A DNA stretch of 64,000 nt. Origin: an uncultured Paraburkholderia sp. (GTDB lineage: Bacteria; Pseudomonadota; Gammaproteobacteria; Burkholderiales; Burkholderiaceae). Positions within the stretch are counted from its first letter, which is position 1. Every line of letters starts with the position of its first letter. The position numbers and the translations under genes were made by a program. The DNA lies in assembly GCA_940747215.1 (NCBI GenBank), contig CALNWS010000001.1, positions 62,001 to 126,000 on the forward strand. The letters are read 5' to 3'. Positions 9,511-19,157 of this stretch are shown here, one piece after another. Below the pieces are notes generated by a model. That model was not told the origin of the DNA. It made no database searches and saw only the letters and a list, made by a program, of their open reading frames with translations.

Positions 9511-10496
9511 CTAGGCTTTCTGGATGCGGCCGTGCACCTTGAAATACGTTCCCTTGCAGCCACAAGGACAATCGTCGACACCGACGATTTCGCCTTCGTC
9601 CTCGCTCAGCAGCGAATGTCCAGGATAGCTGTGCGGAATGACGGACAGCAACTGGATCGACAGGCCTTGCCCGGTGGCAGCGGACGGAAATCGAGCGGAT
9701 CGCGAATCACCACGTCCGACCACGCCGACGCATGCTGGTGACCGTGCTCGCACTCCACGAAGATCGAGCCGGTTTGCTCGACCATGCCGTAGTAGTTGTG
9801 CACGCGCTTCACACCCGCAGTCGCGCCGAGGCGCCGCTTGAATTCCGTGTGACTCACGGCCTGCGATTGCAACTGTTTCCAGCCACCGCCGTGAATAAGA
9901 ATGCCGTGTTCGAGGCCCTGCGTATCGCCGCTTTTCTCCAGCGCCAATACGAGATGCTGCCAGACGATGAACGTGAAGCCGAACAGCAGAACCGGCTGCT
10001 CGGGGTACTTCGCGAGGAAAGTGCACACTCCCTCCACGTTCAGCGACATGTCGTCGTTCAATGCGAACTCAACATCGCGGCCGAACATCGAGAAGCCGAG
10101 AATGCCGGCCGTGCGCGCGGAAAAACGATAACGGTCTGCCACCGTTGCGCGACAATCGATCATGAGCATCAGCAGGCGCTTCGGGCCGATGAAATCGCCG
10201 ACGATGCGCGACAGCACTTTTACCTGCAATGCGGACGTCTGCTTGTCGAGAAAAATCTGCGAGACGCTTTGGCCGCTCGTGCCCGACGACGTCATCATCT
10301 TGACGACTTCGCTCTTCGGCACGCTCAGCAGTTGTTCGTGCTTGAAGAGCCGCACCGGCAGAAACGGCACGTCGTGCAATTCGATCGCTTCGCGGCGGCT
10401 GCCGAATTTATCGAGGATCGCGCGGTCCTTGTCCGCTTTCGCGAGACCGAACACAGACCACTGCGGAACCTCGCTCACGCCAGTTGGCTCAGACAT
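9511..10496 (-). pseudogene. LuxE-like acyl-protein synthetase (LuxE/PaaK family)
   Basis: This is an adenylating enzyme resembling LuxE, which activates a fatty acid with ATP and holds it for reduction by LuxC. The start MSEPTGVSEVPQWSVFGL at 10496 lies inside the end of the ligase gene (22-base overlap). The ATP-binding loop MMTSSGTSGQ and the motif NYYGMVEQTGSIFVE are present. After DFRPLPPGK a frameshift near 9665 diverts the frame; the natural tail (QLLSVIPHSYPGHSLLSEDE, then a Cys pair DCPCGCKGTYFKVHGRIQKA) is in the next frame and stops at 9511. The break removes about 50 C-terminal residues including the CPCG motif. Confidence 0.82.
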
Positions 10497-11894
10497 TGAT
10501 AGTCCACCTTTCCTGTGGGTAGGCGCGGCAATTCACGGAGCGGATTGACAGCCACCACCGAAGGATGAAGGCCGAGCGATTTCGCCATGCTGTTGCGCAC
10601 TTCGTCGACGGCGATGGACGGCGGCGCCTCGACGTGAATGACGAGTTGTTCGTCGTTGCCGCGTGCGGCGCAAACGAAGCCTTTGTCGGCCGCGATCTGT
10701 TCGACCGCGTCGGGCGAAATACGCAGGCCTAGGATTTTCAGAAAGCGATGACGGCGGCCTTCGATGAAGAAGCAGCCGTCCGTATCGACACGCGCGAGGT
10801 CGCCCGTGCGCAGCGTGCCGTCGTTCACATCACCGAGCGCCAGATTGGCCACGTTCTGCGCGTAGCCCATCGACACGTTCGGACCGGCATAAATGAGCTC
10901 GCCCACTTCGCCCGGTTCAGTGATGACTCTGCCTTGCTCGCTCTCGAGCCACAGACGTCCTTGCGGAATAGCGCGGCCAATGCTGGCTGGCTTCTGCGCA
11001 ATTTCTTCGGGCAACAGATACGCGATGCGCGCGGTCGCTTCCGTCTGACCGTACATCGCGAAAGAAACGGATGCCCTTCGTCTGGCAGATTTCCTGCGAC
11101 CTGCTGCAGCTTAGCCGGATCCATGCGGCCGCCCGCCTGCGTGAGCGTGCGCACCGACGGCATGTTGATGCGACCAAGACGAAGCTTGAGCAGCATGTCG
11201 TAGCTGTACGGCACGCCTGCGAAGCTTGTCACCTGTGATGTTCGTTGATCTGCCGCCAGAACGCGGCGTCCATCAGCGAACGATCCGTCAGCACGATCGA
11301 AGCGCCCGCCAGCAAGTGGCTATTGATGACCGACAGACCGTACGAATAGTTGAAGGGCAGCGATGTAATCGCGCGTTCTTCGTGCGTGATCGACAGATAG
11401 TTCGCAATCGACGCCGCGTTCGCATGCAGATTCTCCGCGCTGAGGCACACAAGCTTGGGCGAACCGGTCGAGCCCGACGTCGTCATGAGCAGCGCCAGAT
11501 CAGGATGCAATGCATGAAGCGCTGCGCCGTCGCGGCGATACAAACCGTATGCGCCTTCTTCGTGAGTCAGCGTGCCAACGCTTTGCTCGCTCGCGGCTTT
11601 GCGCGAAACGAAAATGTACGACGGATCGTAAGTCGCGACGAGGCGCTCCAATTGCGCTTCGTCGATACCACGGCCGAGCAACAGCGGCACTGCGCCTTTT
11701 TCGAGCGATGCCAGATAGCAGAGCACGGAAGGCACATCATTGCCGCCGACGATGAACACCAGTTGCCGCTCGGGCAACACGCTCGCCAGCCGCTCTATCG
11801 CCTGGCACAGGTCCGCATGGCTGAGCGCGTCGCCGCCCTCAGCGATGAGAGTCGTGCGCTCAGGAAACTGTCGGCTGACGAATCCGGATTTCAT
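10475..11894 (-). pseudogene. AMP-dependent acyl-CoA/ACP ligase
   Basis: This is an ANL-superfamily ligase of about 470 residues that probably activated a carboxylic acid for loading onto the neighbouring ACP. MKSGFVSRQFPERTTLIAEG starts at 11894, overlapping the ACP stop by four bases. The nucleotide loop is LLMTTSGSTGSPKLVCLS. Frameshifts near 11230 (after WRQINEHHR) and near 11060 break the core. The pieces GVPYSYDMLLKLRLGR and MYGQTEATARIAYLLPEE are readable in other frames. The C-terminal domain (LRTGDLARVDTDGCFFIEGR through LPRLPTGKVDYQCL) ends at 10475 and keeps the catalytic Lys region TGKVDY. Confidence 0.82.
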
Positions 11895-12130
11895 AGCTCG
11901 ACGCCGTACTTCTTGAGTTTGTCCACGCCGATCGTGTAGGAACCGAATTCGATGATGTCGTCGGTTTCCATCATGATGTTGAACGTTTCTTCGAGCGCCG
12001 CGATCATGCCCATATGGCCGACGGAATCCCATGCCGGCACGCACTGATACACGAACTCGGCGTTCAACGCGTCGCGCGGAACCGAGAAGCAGCCCATGAA
12101 AACTTTGTCGTAGGTATCTCTGTTCGTCAT
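11891..12130 (-). CDS. Acyl carrier protein
   Basis: This is a 79-residue carrier protein, small and acidic. Ser36 in the motif PAWDSVGHM is the expected phosphopantetheine attachment site, followed by MIAALEETFNIMMETDDI typical of helix II. The start at ATG 12130 (MTNRDTYDKVFMGCF) is preferred over upstream codons because it begins the fold and leaves a 13-base gap from the acyltransferase gene. It overlaps the downstream ligase by four bases. It is intact although nearly all partner enzymes are broken. It would have carried the acyl intermediate for the ligase, dehydratase and reductases of this operon. Confidence 0.85.
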   Translation of the reverse strand: MTNRDTYDKVFMGCFSVPRDALNAEFVYQCVPAWDSVGHMGMIAALEETFNIMMETDDIIEFGSYTIGVDKLKKYGVEL

Positions 12131-12143
12131 TTGCTTACCAATC

Positions 12144-12805
12144 TCACTTGAAAACCTTGCGGTCGTTGTTGGGGCGCGCAACGCGGGCCGGATTGCCCAG
12201 CGCGATCACGTTGTCGGGAATGTCGCCGTAGACTACCGAGCCCATGCCGATGATCGAATTCGAGCCGATGTGCACGCCTTCCTTGATGAGCGCGCCCATG
12301 CCGAGGTAGCTGCCCGCGCCGATCGTGCACGCGCAGCCGATGTTGACCATCGACGAGACGACCGTGTGATCGCCGACCTGCACGTCATGACCGACGATCG
12401 ACATCGTGTTCACGCAGGCATGACGGCCGAGGCGCGCGTCGCTCGAAACGGAGCACAGCGGCTTGATGACGACGCCTTCGCCGATGTCCGCGCTCTCGAC
12501 AACTAGCGAACTGCGGTCGATCAAGCGACCAAGGCGGGCGCCCGCGAGACGCAATCTCTCGCCGAGCTTTTCACGGCCAGCAGGCTCGCCCACGGCGATC
12601 ACGAATTCGGAGTCGTTCAAATGCGGCTGGACGTCGGCGTCGTCAAAACGCAGAACCCATGCGCCGTAGAAGGTGCGCTCGGTGCGGATATCGTCGACGA
12701 AGCAGATCTCTTCCCACTCTTTCGTTACTGCGTTCTGCGACGGGCGACGTCCATCACTTCCTTGCCGAAGCCACCGGCGCTGAACACGAAAAGTCTCAAA
12801 GTCAC
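12144..12805 (-). pseudogene. NeuD-like hexapeptide-repeat acyltransferase
   Basis: This is a left-handed beta-helix acyltransferase of the sialic-acid O-acetyltransferase (NeuD) family, about 220 residues. The likely GTG start at 12805 gives TLRLFVFSAGGFGKEVMDVA, the PglD/NeuD N-terminal nucleotide-fold signature. The frame is lost near 12735 and resumes as EEICFVDDIRTERTF and later DSEFVIAVGEPAGREK. The repeat region (VVIKPLCSVSSDARLGRHAC, VNTMSIVGHDVQVGDHTVVS, MGALIKEGVHIGSNSIIGMG) is open to the stop at 12144. One frameshift separates it from integrity. It is the first gene of the operon, and its family often acts on sugar amines, so a glycan-modification role is possible. Confidence 0.75.
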
Positions 12806-13188
12806 GATATCAACCACCCAAGGGCCTATTCCAGCATTGCATTTCCGATGTTTCCGACCGGTTCCGGTTCTTGCCGCACAACCGCGCTAACGGTCGGACG
12901 CACCGGTGAGAAACATTTTCCGAAATTATGCGGCCGGTCCCGCAGCGGCGATTCCTTCCAAGAGTTAGCGAGGAAAAAGCCTTTAATTTGATGCATTGCG
13001 CAGGCATGTCCAAATGCGTGCAGCCCGCGTGGAACGGGCGACTCACGCGATTTCGGGCGGTGACAGTAGGCGAAGGGAGGCGGGGCGACGCAAGGGAAAG
13101 GCCGCCGGACGAAGCGCGCACGGCGGCTGCATCGGCGAAAGAGGGTTGCCGCCGCCTAGCTGGCCCAGACGGCGACACGACCAGCAGC
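12806..13188. other. Intergenic region upstream of the lux-like operon
   Basis: No gene is recognised in these 383 bases. It separates the operon start (minus strand) from the 3' end of the cation antiporter remnant. Promoter elements for the operon should lie here, but I found no convincing -35/-10 pair. Confidence 0.5.
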
Positions 13189-14111
13189 TCAACGACTCAA
13201 CGTAATCGACAGATAAGCCGCATCCAGCACACCACCACCATCAACGCCCACACCGGCACGCCGCGTTCGCGCGTATTGAAGCGCAGCCACGCAGCGGCGA
13301 CCAAGGTAATCACAATACCGGTCACCACTTCGATGCGCGGCGTCCACGGCGTCAGCAAAATGCCGATGGCCGGCAGCAGCGTGCCCTGAAACACCATCGC
13401 GCCGGTGATATTGCCGAACGCGAGCGTGTCCTTGCCGCGGCGGATCCACAGGATGCTGTTCACCTTTTCCGGCAACTCGGTGGCAATCGGGATGATGAGC
13501 AACGACAGCAGCAGCGGCGACAAGCCCAGCGCCTGCGAAACGCCGCGCACGCCGTGGATGAAGCCTTCCGCGCCCAAACCAGCAATGCGACGGCAATCCA
13601 CGAGTTGCAGGGCGATCGTGGCGAGATTGGTCGGGATGCCGACGCGCGACAGCAGCATGCGCCCCGGCGCTTCGGTACCGTGGCCGGCGTCGACGAGTTG
13701 ATCGGACGCACGGAACGTCATCACCATGTAAAAGTCACGTACACGCCGACCAGCGCGACGCTGAAGAGCATGCGCACGATCATCTGCGTGCGGTACGTAC
13801 ATCGCGCCGGCGGCCAGCACAAAGGCGCCCAAGAAATAGTTGAGGTCGCGCGTGAATCCCGTGCGTTCCGGCGTGACGTGGCCTTTCAGGCCGCGCGCGC
13901 CGAGAATCGCGAGCGTCATCAGGAACGTGGACAGCATGGAGAGCATGAGCGTTTCGGGCAGCGCGGTGCCAACCGCGGCGAACAGCGAGCCGGTGACGCC
14001 TTCGAATATTTTCAGACGCTCGCCGAGATGTTCGAATGCGTTGGTAAAGAGCTCGGCCGCCACGAGAATGACGACCAGCGTGATGGCAAGTTCGAAGAGA
14101 AGACCGGTCAT
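13189..14111 (-). pseudogene. Na+/Ca2+ (CaCA/YrbG-type) antiporter, deleted and frameshifted
   Basis: This was an inner-membrane cation:calcium exchanger of the CaCA family. ATG 14111 (MTGLLFELAITLVVILVAAE) has GGGGA six bases upstream. The first alpha-repeat is cut: GTALPETLM runs straight into LSMLSTFLMTLAILGARG near 13945, where homologues have about 25 extra residues, an apparent in-frame deletion. From about 13810 to 13700 the reading is scrambled. The second half (ALGLSPLLLSLLIIPIATEL, PEKVNSILWIRRGKDTLAFG, NITGAMVFQGTLLP) is open. The natural end DAAYLSITLSR lies in another frame and stops at 13189. Loss of part of repeat one removes one of the two ion-coordinating halves. Confidence 0.75.
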
Positions 14112-14650
14112 GCGCGAATCCCCGCTACAGAAGCAAGGTTGCAATGCGATGAAGGTTCTCTATGGTGCGAGGAGACAGGCGGGGCAGAAAACAGAGCACA
14201 ACAATGTTTCACAGGACAACTCCGCGGTCGGACGTAGGTGACGAACCATGACGCACCGCGACCCGTCCGACCAGAACGAAGCAGTGCGCCAATGGTCTCG
14301 CCAAACCGACCGATCGAACGCGCCATGACCCGCAGGCCAAGTATGTTGACGCGCTCTCCTTCAATGTTTGAAGGAAGGCTACTCTCCCCAGTGACCTAGC
14401 GATTTTAACGGCCGGAGTGGCTTTCAACAAGCTTTGGGGACGGGAATGGTTTTTATTGCGGACACTGCCGCCGAGCGATGTTTGAGGTGATGTTGCAGGC
14501 TGAGCGTGAAACTATTATTTCGCCGCCACGCGCTTTCGCGACCGCATAATAAATCCGCGGCATGGTCAATTGCGATGTTGATCCTGCCCGCAGAAACAGA
14601 AAAGAGCTTAGCGCATCTAACGTAAGCCCTTTCCCTTTCAATTCTGCTTG
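14112..14650. other. Intergenic region with no recognisable gene
   Basis: These 539 bases hold only short frames with no family resemblance. One minus-strand frame extends through the tRNA and is its shadow. Nothing looks like a mobile element or RNA gene. Confidence 0.5.
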
Positions 14651-14726
14651 TGGTGCGCCCGGCTGGGATCGAACCAGCAACCCCTGCCTTCGGAGGGCAG
14701 TACTCTATCCATTGAGCTACGGGCGC
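14651..14726 (-). tRNA. tRNA-Arg (anticodon CCG)
   Basis: On the minus strand a 7-bp acceptor stem (GCGCCCG with CGGGCGC) is followed by discriminator A and an encoded CCA. The anticodon arm is CTGCC-CTCCGAA-GGCAG, giving anticodon CCG for arginine CGG codons. The T arm is CTGG-TTCGATC-CCAG. All arms pair properly, so the gene looks functional. Confidence 0.95.
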
Positions 14727-15012
14727 GTCAACACGACAGCGCCGCAACCCACGGAAGCGGCGCCAAAGCAATTTCGAAGGATACCCGGTTTCGGTTAAAG
14801 CGTCCACCGGACGGGGCAAGCGGCGCTATTTCACACCATCTCACGAACAATCCGGCGTTTCCGTGCGCGCGTCGCGGTGCGGGTAAACGCCTGCTGAACA
14901 CCCCGCCGCCGTCGAAATGCTGCGTCTATAATCGTCCGTGGCTGATAAAGAATAAGAATAAGAAGTTGCCGTCACGCTGTACCGCTCACATACCCACAGA
15001 GACGAGACAAGC

Positions 15013-15918
15013 ATGAGCGAAGCACCCCACGGAGCCCCGATCAAAACCCCAAGCCAGCTCATTGCCGCGGTCATCGCCAGGTTTGCTGTGCCAATCGTCA
15101 TCATCGTGCTGCTGGCCGTCTACGTCGACAATTCGACACGCACCGGCGCCGGCACCGACTCTCTCCGAGGCCGAAGTCACCGCTCGCATCAAGCCGTTCG
15201 CACAGGTCGACATTCGCGACGCCAACGCGCCGCGCGTCTACAAGAGCGGCGAAAAAGTGTACAAGGCCGTGGCTCAGCCTGTCACGCGTCGGGCGCCGCA
15301 GGCGCGCCGAAGTTCACCAACACCGCCGACTGGGCGCCGTGCATCTCGCAAGGCTTCGACATGCTCTGGCACACGGCCCTCCCGGCAAGGGCGCGATGCC
15401 GCCGCGCGGCGGCACGAGTTCCGACGACTACAGCGACTTCGAGATCGCGCGCGCCGTGGTTTATATGGCGAACAATTCGGGCGCGAGTTTCCCTGAACCG
15501 GCGCAACCGGCCGCAGGCGCTGCGGCAGCTTCCGGTGCCGCTGCCGCTTCGGGCACACCGGCCGCCGCGGGCGCGTTGGACGCAGCGGCCACGCAGGCCG
15601 CCGCAGCAATGGCCGCCATGGCAAGTGTCCCGCAAACAGCCGCTCCGGCTGCGGGCGGCACGCAAAGCGCTGACGCCTCTCAGGCCGGCAAGGCGCTGTA
15701 CCAACAGGTTTGTCAGGCTTGTCACGCGGCCGGCGTGCTGAACGCACCGAAATTCGGCGACAAGGCCGCATGGGCGCCGCGTCTGAAGGATCCGATCAAC
15801 ACGGTCTACAACTTACGCGCTGCACGGCAAAGGCGCGATGCCGCCGAAGGGCGAATCGAATGTTTCGGATGTCGACATCAAGGCCGCCATCGACTACATG
15901 GTCAGCGCCGCAAAGTAA
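15013..15918 (+). pseudogene. Membrane-anchored dihaem cytochrome c (c5-like)
   Basis: This is a class I cytochrome c of about 300 residues. It has an N-terminal anchor (IAAVIARFAVPIVIIVLLAVYV), two haem domains and a long Ala/Pro-rich linker (15490-15660). MSEAPHGAPIKTPSQL starts at 15013. A frameshift lies near 15163. The first haem motif is hit by a one-base deletion near 15271 that breaks the expected CSACH. Another shift near 15385 moves the reading to WHTALHGKGAMPPRGG. The second motif CQACHAAG (about 15715) is intact, but a shift near 15812 damages the following residues. The natural tail AAIDYMVSAAK ends at 15918. A strong terminator follows. Confidence 0.85.
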
Positions 15919-15959
15919 CGCAACTCGAACGCAACTCGGCCAGCAAGAACGGCCAACAA

Positions 15960-15998
15960 CCCCCCTGTTCGTCCACACCGACGAACAGGGGGGGTTTT
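15960..15998 (+). terminator. Strong rho-independent terminator
   Basis: A perfect 14-bp stem (15960-15973 with 15980-15993) with a six-base loop is followed by T at 15995-15998. It lies 42 bases after the cytochrome stop. In the opposite sense it also sits just beyond the end of the Rep helicase gene. Confidence 0.92.
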
Positions 15999-16017
15999 CA
16001 TGCGCAACAGATAAAGC

Positions 16018-18072
16018 TCAAGGTTTCTGCAACAGCGCCTTCAAACTCGCGAGCCGGTCTTTCGGCGACATGGGCGCTTCTTCGGCCGTGGGCGGCGGCG
16101 CATCGTCGAGCAGCATTTCAAGGATGAACCGCGACGGCTCGCACACCACCGTTTCGCGCGCCCGCTTGCGCTTCTTGCACCAGTTCAGATGCAGACTGCG
16201 CTGCGCACGCGTGATCGCCACGTACATCAGCCGGCGCTCTTCCTCGATGCGTGAATCGTCGATCGGTTCGTCGTCCGCGCCGCCGCGATGCAGCATGATG
16301 CCTTCCTCGACGCCCACCAGAAAAACTTGCGGATACTCAAGACCCTTCGACGCGTGTAACGTGGAAAGGCGCACCGCATCGGGATTTTCCTCGCGGCCTT
16401 CGAGCATCGACATAAGCGCGACCGTCTGGATCAGGCCGAGCAGATTCTTGCCGGTGTCGCCGAAACCGTCGGCATTGTCGTAGCCGATGGCTTCCTCCGC
16501 GGCCGCGCCTTGCGGTTCGGCCTTCGTACCCTTGCGCTTCAGCCATTCGAGAAACTCGAGCATGTTCTGCCACTTGGCCTGCGCCTGACGCTCGTCGAAC
16601 GCGTCGTAGAGATATGCCTCGTAGTGGATCGCGTCCATCAGTTCGTCGAGCAGCGGCCCGGCCGGATCTTTTTCCGCGCGATAGGTAAGGCGCTGCATGA
16701 AGTCACAGAACACGCGCATCGACTCGATCTGACGCGGCGACAGTCGCACCTCGATACCACCCATGTACACGGTTTCGAACAGCGACACCTTCGCCTGCCC
16801 CGCAAACGCGCCGAGCGTTTCGAGCGTCGTGGTGATCGCGCTGATGAACGCAGGGTCGTCGTTCGCGTTGGCGATCAGACGCAGATAAGCGCAGATGTCC
16901 TTGATTTCGGCTTTGTCGAAGAACGACTGGCCGCCCGAGAACATGTACGGAATTCGCTCGCGCCGCAACACCTGCTCGAAAATGCGTGCCTGAAAATTGC
17001 CGCGATACAGGATCGCGTAGTCGCGAAAATTCGCGCGCCGCTCAAACTTGTTCGCCAACAGGCGAAACACGACCGACTCCGCCTGCTCCTCGTCATTGCA
17101 GCCGGTCACGGTGATCGTGTCGCCCATGCCGTGTTCGGACCATAGCTTCTTCTCGAACAGCTTCGGATTGTTGGCAATCACGTTGTTGGCCGCCGTGAGA
17201 ATGCGCACCGTCGATCGGTAATTCTGTTCGAGCTTGATCAGATTAAGCTTCGGAAAATCCTTGCTGAGCTGTCCGAGATTTTCGAGCGTCGCGCCTCGCC
17301 AGCCGTAAATGGCCTGATAGTCGTCGCCCACCGCCGTGAATGCGGCGCGCGGACCGGCCAGCAATTTCACGAGTTCGTACTGACACGCATTGGTGTCTTG
17401 ATACTCGTCGATCAGCAGATAACGCAGCTTGTTCTGCCAACGGTCACGAACCTGCTCATTTTTCGCGAAGAGTTCGGCGGGCAAACGGATGAGGTCGTCG
17501 AAATCCACTGCCTGATACGCATGCAGCGTCGCCACGTAGTTGCGATAGACGATCGCGGCCTGATGCTCGTCTTCGTTCGCGGCAATCGCGATCGCTTCCT
17601 CGGGCATGATCATGCCGTTTTTCCACAGCGAGATGATCGACTGGATCTTGCGGATGAAACCCTTGTCCGTCGAACCGAACTGCTCCTAAACCATGCCGAA
17701 GCAGTCGTCGGAGTCCATGATGGAAAACTGCAGCTTCAGGCCGACATGCTCCGATTCCTGCCGCAGAATCTGCACGCCGAGCGAGTGGAAGGTACACACC
17801 GTCAACTGGTTGACGGGCACCTTGCGACCTTCCTTGCCGGGCGCGGTGAGCGTCTTGCCTTCGAGCAGTTTGCCGACGTGCTCGCGCATTTCCGCAGCGG
17901 CCTTGTTCGTGGAGGTGACCGCGGCGATGTGGCGCGGCTCGAAGCCTTTCGCTTCGGTCAGGTGCGCGATTTTCTTCGTGATCACGCGTGTCTTGCCGCT
18001 GGCGAACACGAGACACGGACCGTCGAGATAGCAGACCGCTTCATTTTGAGCGGGATTCAGGCCTGTGGACAT
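16018..18072 (-). pseudogene. rep: Rep-type ATP-dependent DNA helicase, Walker A deleted
   Basis: This is a UvrD/Rep superfamily 1 3'-5' helicase, originally about 695 residues. MSTGLNPAQNEAVCYLDGPC starts at 18072. Motif I should read LAGAGSGKT but reads VFASGKT, so three residues (nine bases) are missing from the phosphate-binding loop near 18003. Codon 129 is TAG (about 17688) between FGMV and EQFGSTDKGF, where the family has Gln. The rest is open: LLIDEYQDTN (Walker B), AFTAVGDDYQAIYGWRGA, VRLSTLHASKGLEYPQVFLV and RLMYVAITRAQRSLHL. Loss of motif I alone should abolish ATP hydrolysis. UvrD or other helicases elsewhere would have to compensate. Confidence 0.9.
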
Positions 18073-18396
18073 CGTCTATGGATGGGTAGTAATGCGGTTA
18101 AACGCAGCGGGTGAGGACTGAGCTTGAGGGGAGCAACGGCGCGTACCGACCGGAATGTCGCGCCAGCGAAAGCCCTCGGGGCATGCTGCACGGGCATCGG
18201 CCGGAACCGGCGCTGCGTGCGCTCGATGCGCGACGTGGCGGCTTTCGGCGCGTGGCGTCTCGCGCGAGAGGAGCGATGTTAACATGGATGATCCGACCGG
18301 TTATGGACGACCCGCTCTCCCGACATGCCACAATTACGGTGTTGCGCGCCGCTGCCGCGGTGGCAAAGCGGCGCGCCGTTTTTGCAGGAAGACCAC
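18073..18396. other. Intergenic region between rep and oxidoreductase stub
   Basis: These 324 bases contain divergent upstream regions for the minus-strand rep and the plus-strand oxidoreductase stub. Apart from the hairpin at 18344-18383 no feature is recognised. Confidence 0.45.
18344..18383 (+). terminator. GC-rich hairpin with T run upstream of the oxidoreductase stub
   Basis: A perfect 10-bp stem (18344-18353 with 18367-18376) is followed by five T at 18379-18383, only 14 bases before an ATG. It has terminator form, but there is no plus-strand gene immediately upstream, so it may be a leader hairpin or a relic of a lost gene. Confidence 0.5.
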
Positions 18397-18482
18397 ATGT
18401 CCGCATCGCTGAAAATTGGATTGATGGGTTACGGTTTTGCCGGCGCGACCTTTCACGCCCCAGTCATCAAACACTGCGGGCG
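18397..18482 (+). pseudogene. Gfo/Idh/MocA oxidoreductase, N-terminal stub
   Basis: Only the first 28 or so codons of an NAD(P)-dependent oxidoreductase of the Gfo/Idh/MocA family remain: MSASLKIGLMGYGFAGATFH then APVIKHC. The G-x-G-x-x-G nucleotide fold start (GLMGYGFAG) is clear and GGAAG precedes the ATG. Homology ends near 18480 and the frame closes at 18534. About 300 residues are gone, so this is a deletion remnant rather than a point-mutated gene. Confidence 0.7.
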
Positions 18483-18764
18483 CGCGTGCAGTTCGGAAGA
18501 AGGCGTGCGCCTGCCGTCCGAGCACATTCGCTGAGCGCAACGGTTCTCTTTCTACGTCCACGGCGCCACGCGCGCATCTGTAGGGTTGCCGTGAAGCGCT
18601 GCATCGTCGCGACGGCGCGAAAGCCGCGCCACGCGGCGCCCCCTGACACGCCCGAAAGGAACATAACGTTACAAATCTGCGCGCCGGACCGGTCAGCGTG
18701 GGCGCGTAGCGAACCGTTCCTCTTTCCGTAACATCACAAAACGACAACGACTTCTGGAGAGTCC

Positions 18765-19097
18765 GTGCCACGTTTGATCCGCGCACTCGCTGCGTGCACT
18801 TTGCTCAGTTCCCTCGCCACCTGCGTGGTCGCGCCGCGTCCCAATCCGCAGCAGATCGCCGACCAGCGCCTGCATCAAGTGGACGGCCGTATCGACAACC
18901 TGAGCCGCCGCATCGATAACCACGTCAATCGCGGCTTTTATCCGCCTCCGCAAGGCGGCGCACTGCACCATCGTCTCGATGTGATTCGTCAGGAAGCACA
19001 CGACATGGCGGCGCAACACGGCGGCGGTCTCTTTGCCGACGAGGAGCGCGTGCTGAATCAGGAGCTGGACAACGCGGCTCACGCCATCGGCAGGTAA
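18765..19097 (+). CDS. Small predicted lipoprotein of unknown function
   Basis: This is a 110-residue exported protein. The GTG start at 18765 is supported by GGAGA six bases upstream. A short hydrophobic signal (LIRALAACTLLSSLATC) ends in a lipobox-like LATC, although Thr is unusual just before the lipidated Cys. The mature part is hydrophilic and helix-prone, with the near-repeat VDGRIDNLSRRIDNHVNRGF and an HHRLDVIRQEAHDM segment, suggesting a short coiled coil. It is open, ends 20 bases before the gcv promoter and is not recognised as a named family. The function is unknown. Confidence 0.65.
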   Translation: MPRLIRALAACTLLSSLATCVVAPRPNPQQIADQRLHQVDGRIDNLSRRIDNHVNRGFYPPPQGGALHHRLDVIRQEAHDMAAQHGGGLFADEERVLNQELDNAAHAIGR

Positions 19098-19117
19098 TAT
19101 GCCTCGCGGGCCTTTAT

Positions 19118-19146
19118 TTGACAAGCATCCGGCCCTCGCGTACATT
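19118..19146 (+). promoter_or_regulatory. Sigma-70 promoter of the glycine riboswitch and gcv operon
   Basis: A consensus -35 TTGACA (19118-19123) and a -10 TACATT (19141-19146) are separated by exactly 17 bases. The predicted start falls just before the first riboswitch aptamer. Confidence 0.8.
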
Positions 19147-19157
19147 CGCCGCACGCG

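Noticed and set aside
14424..14819. A minus-strand ORF containing VAQWIEYCPPKAGVAGSIP
   Set aside because: This is the well-known artefact of translating through a tRNA gene; the tRNA-Arg is the real feature.
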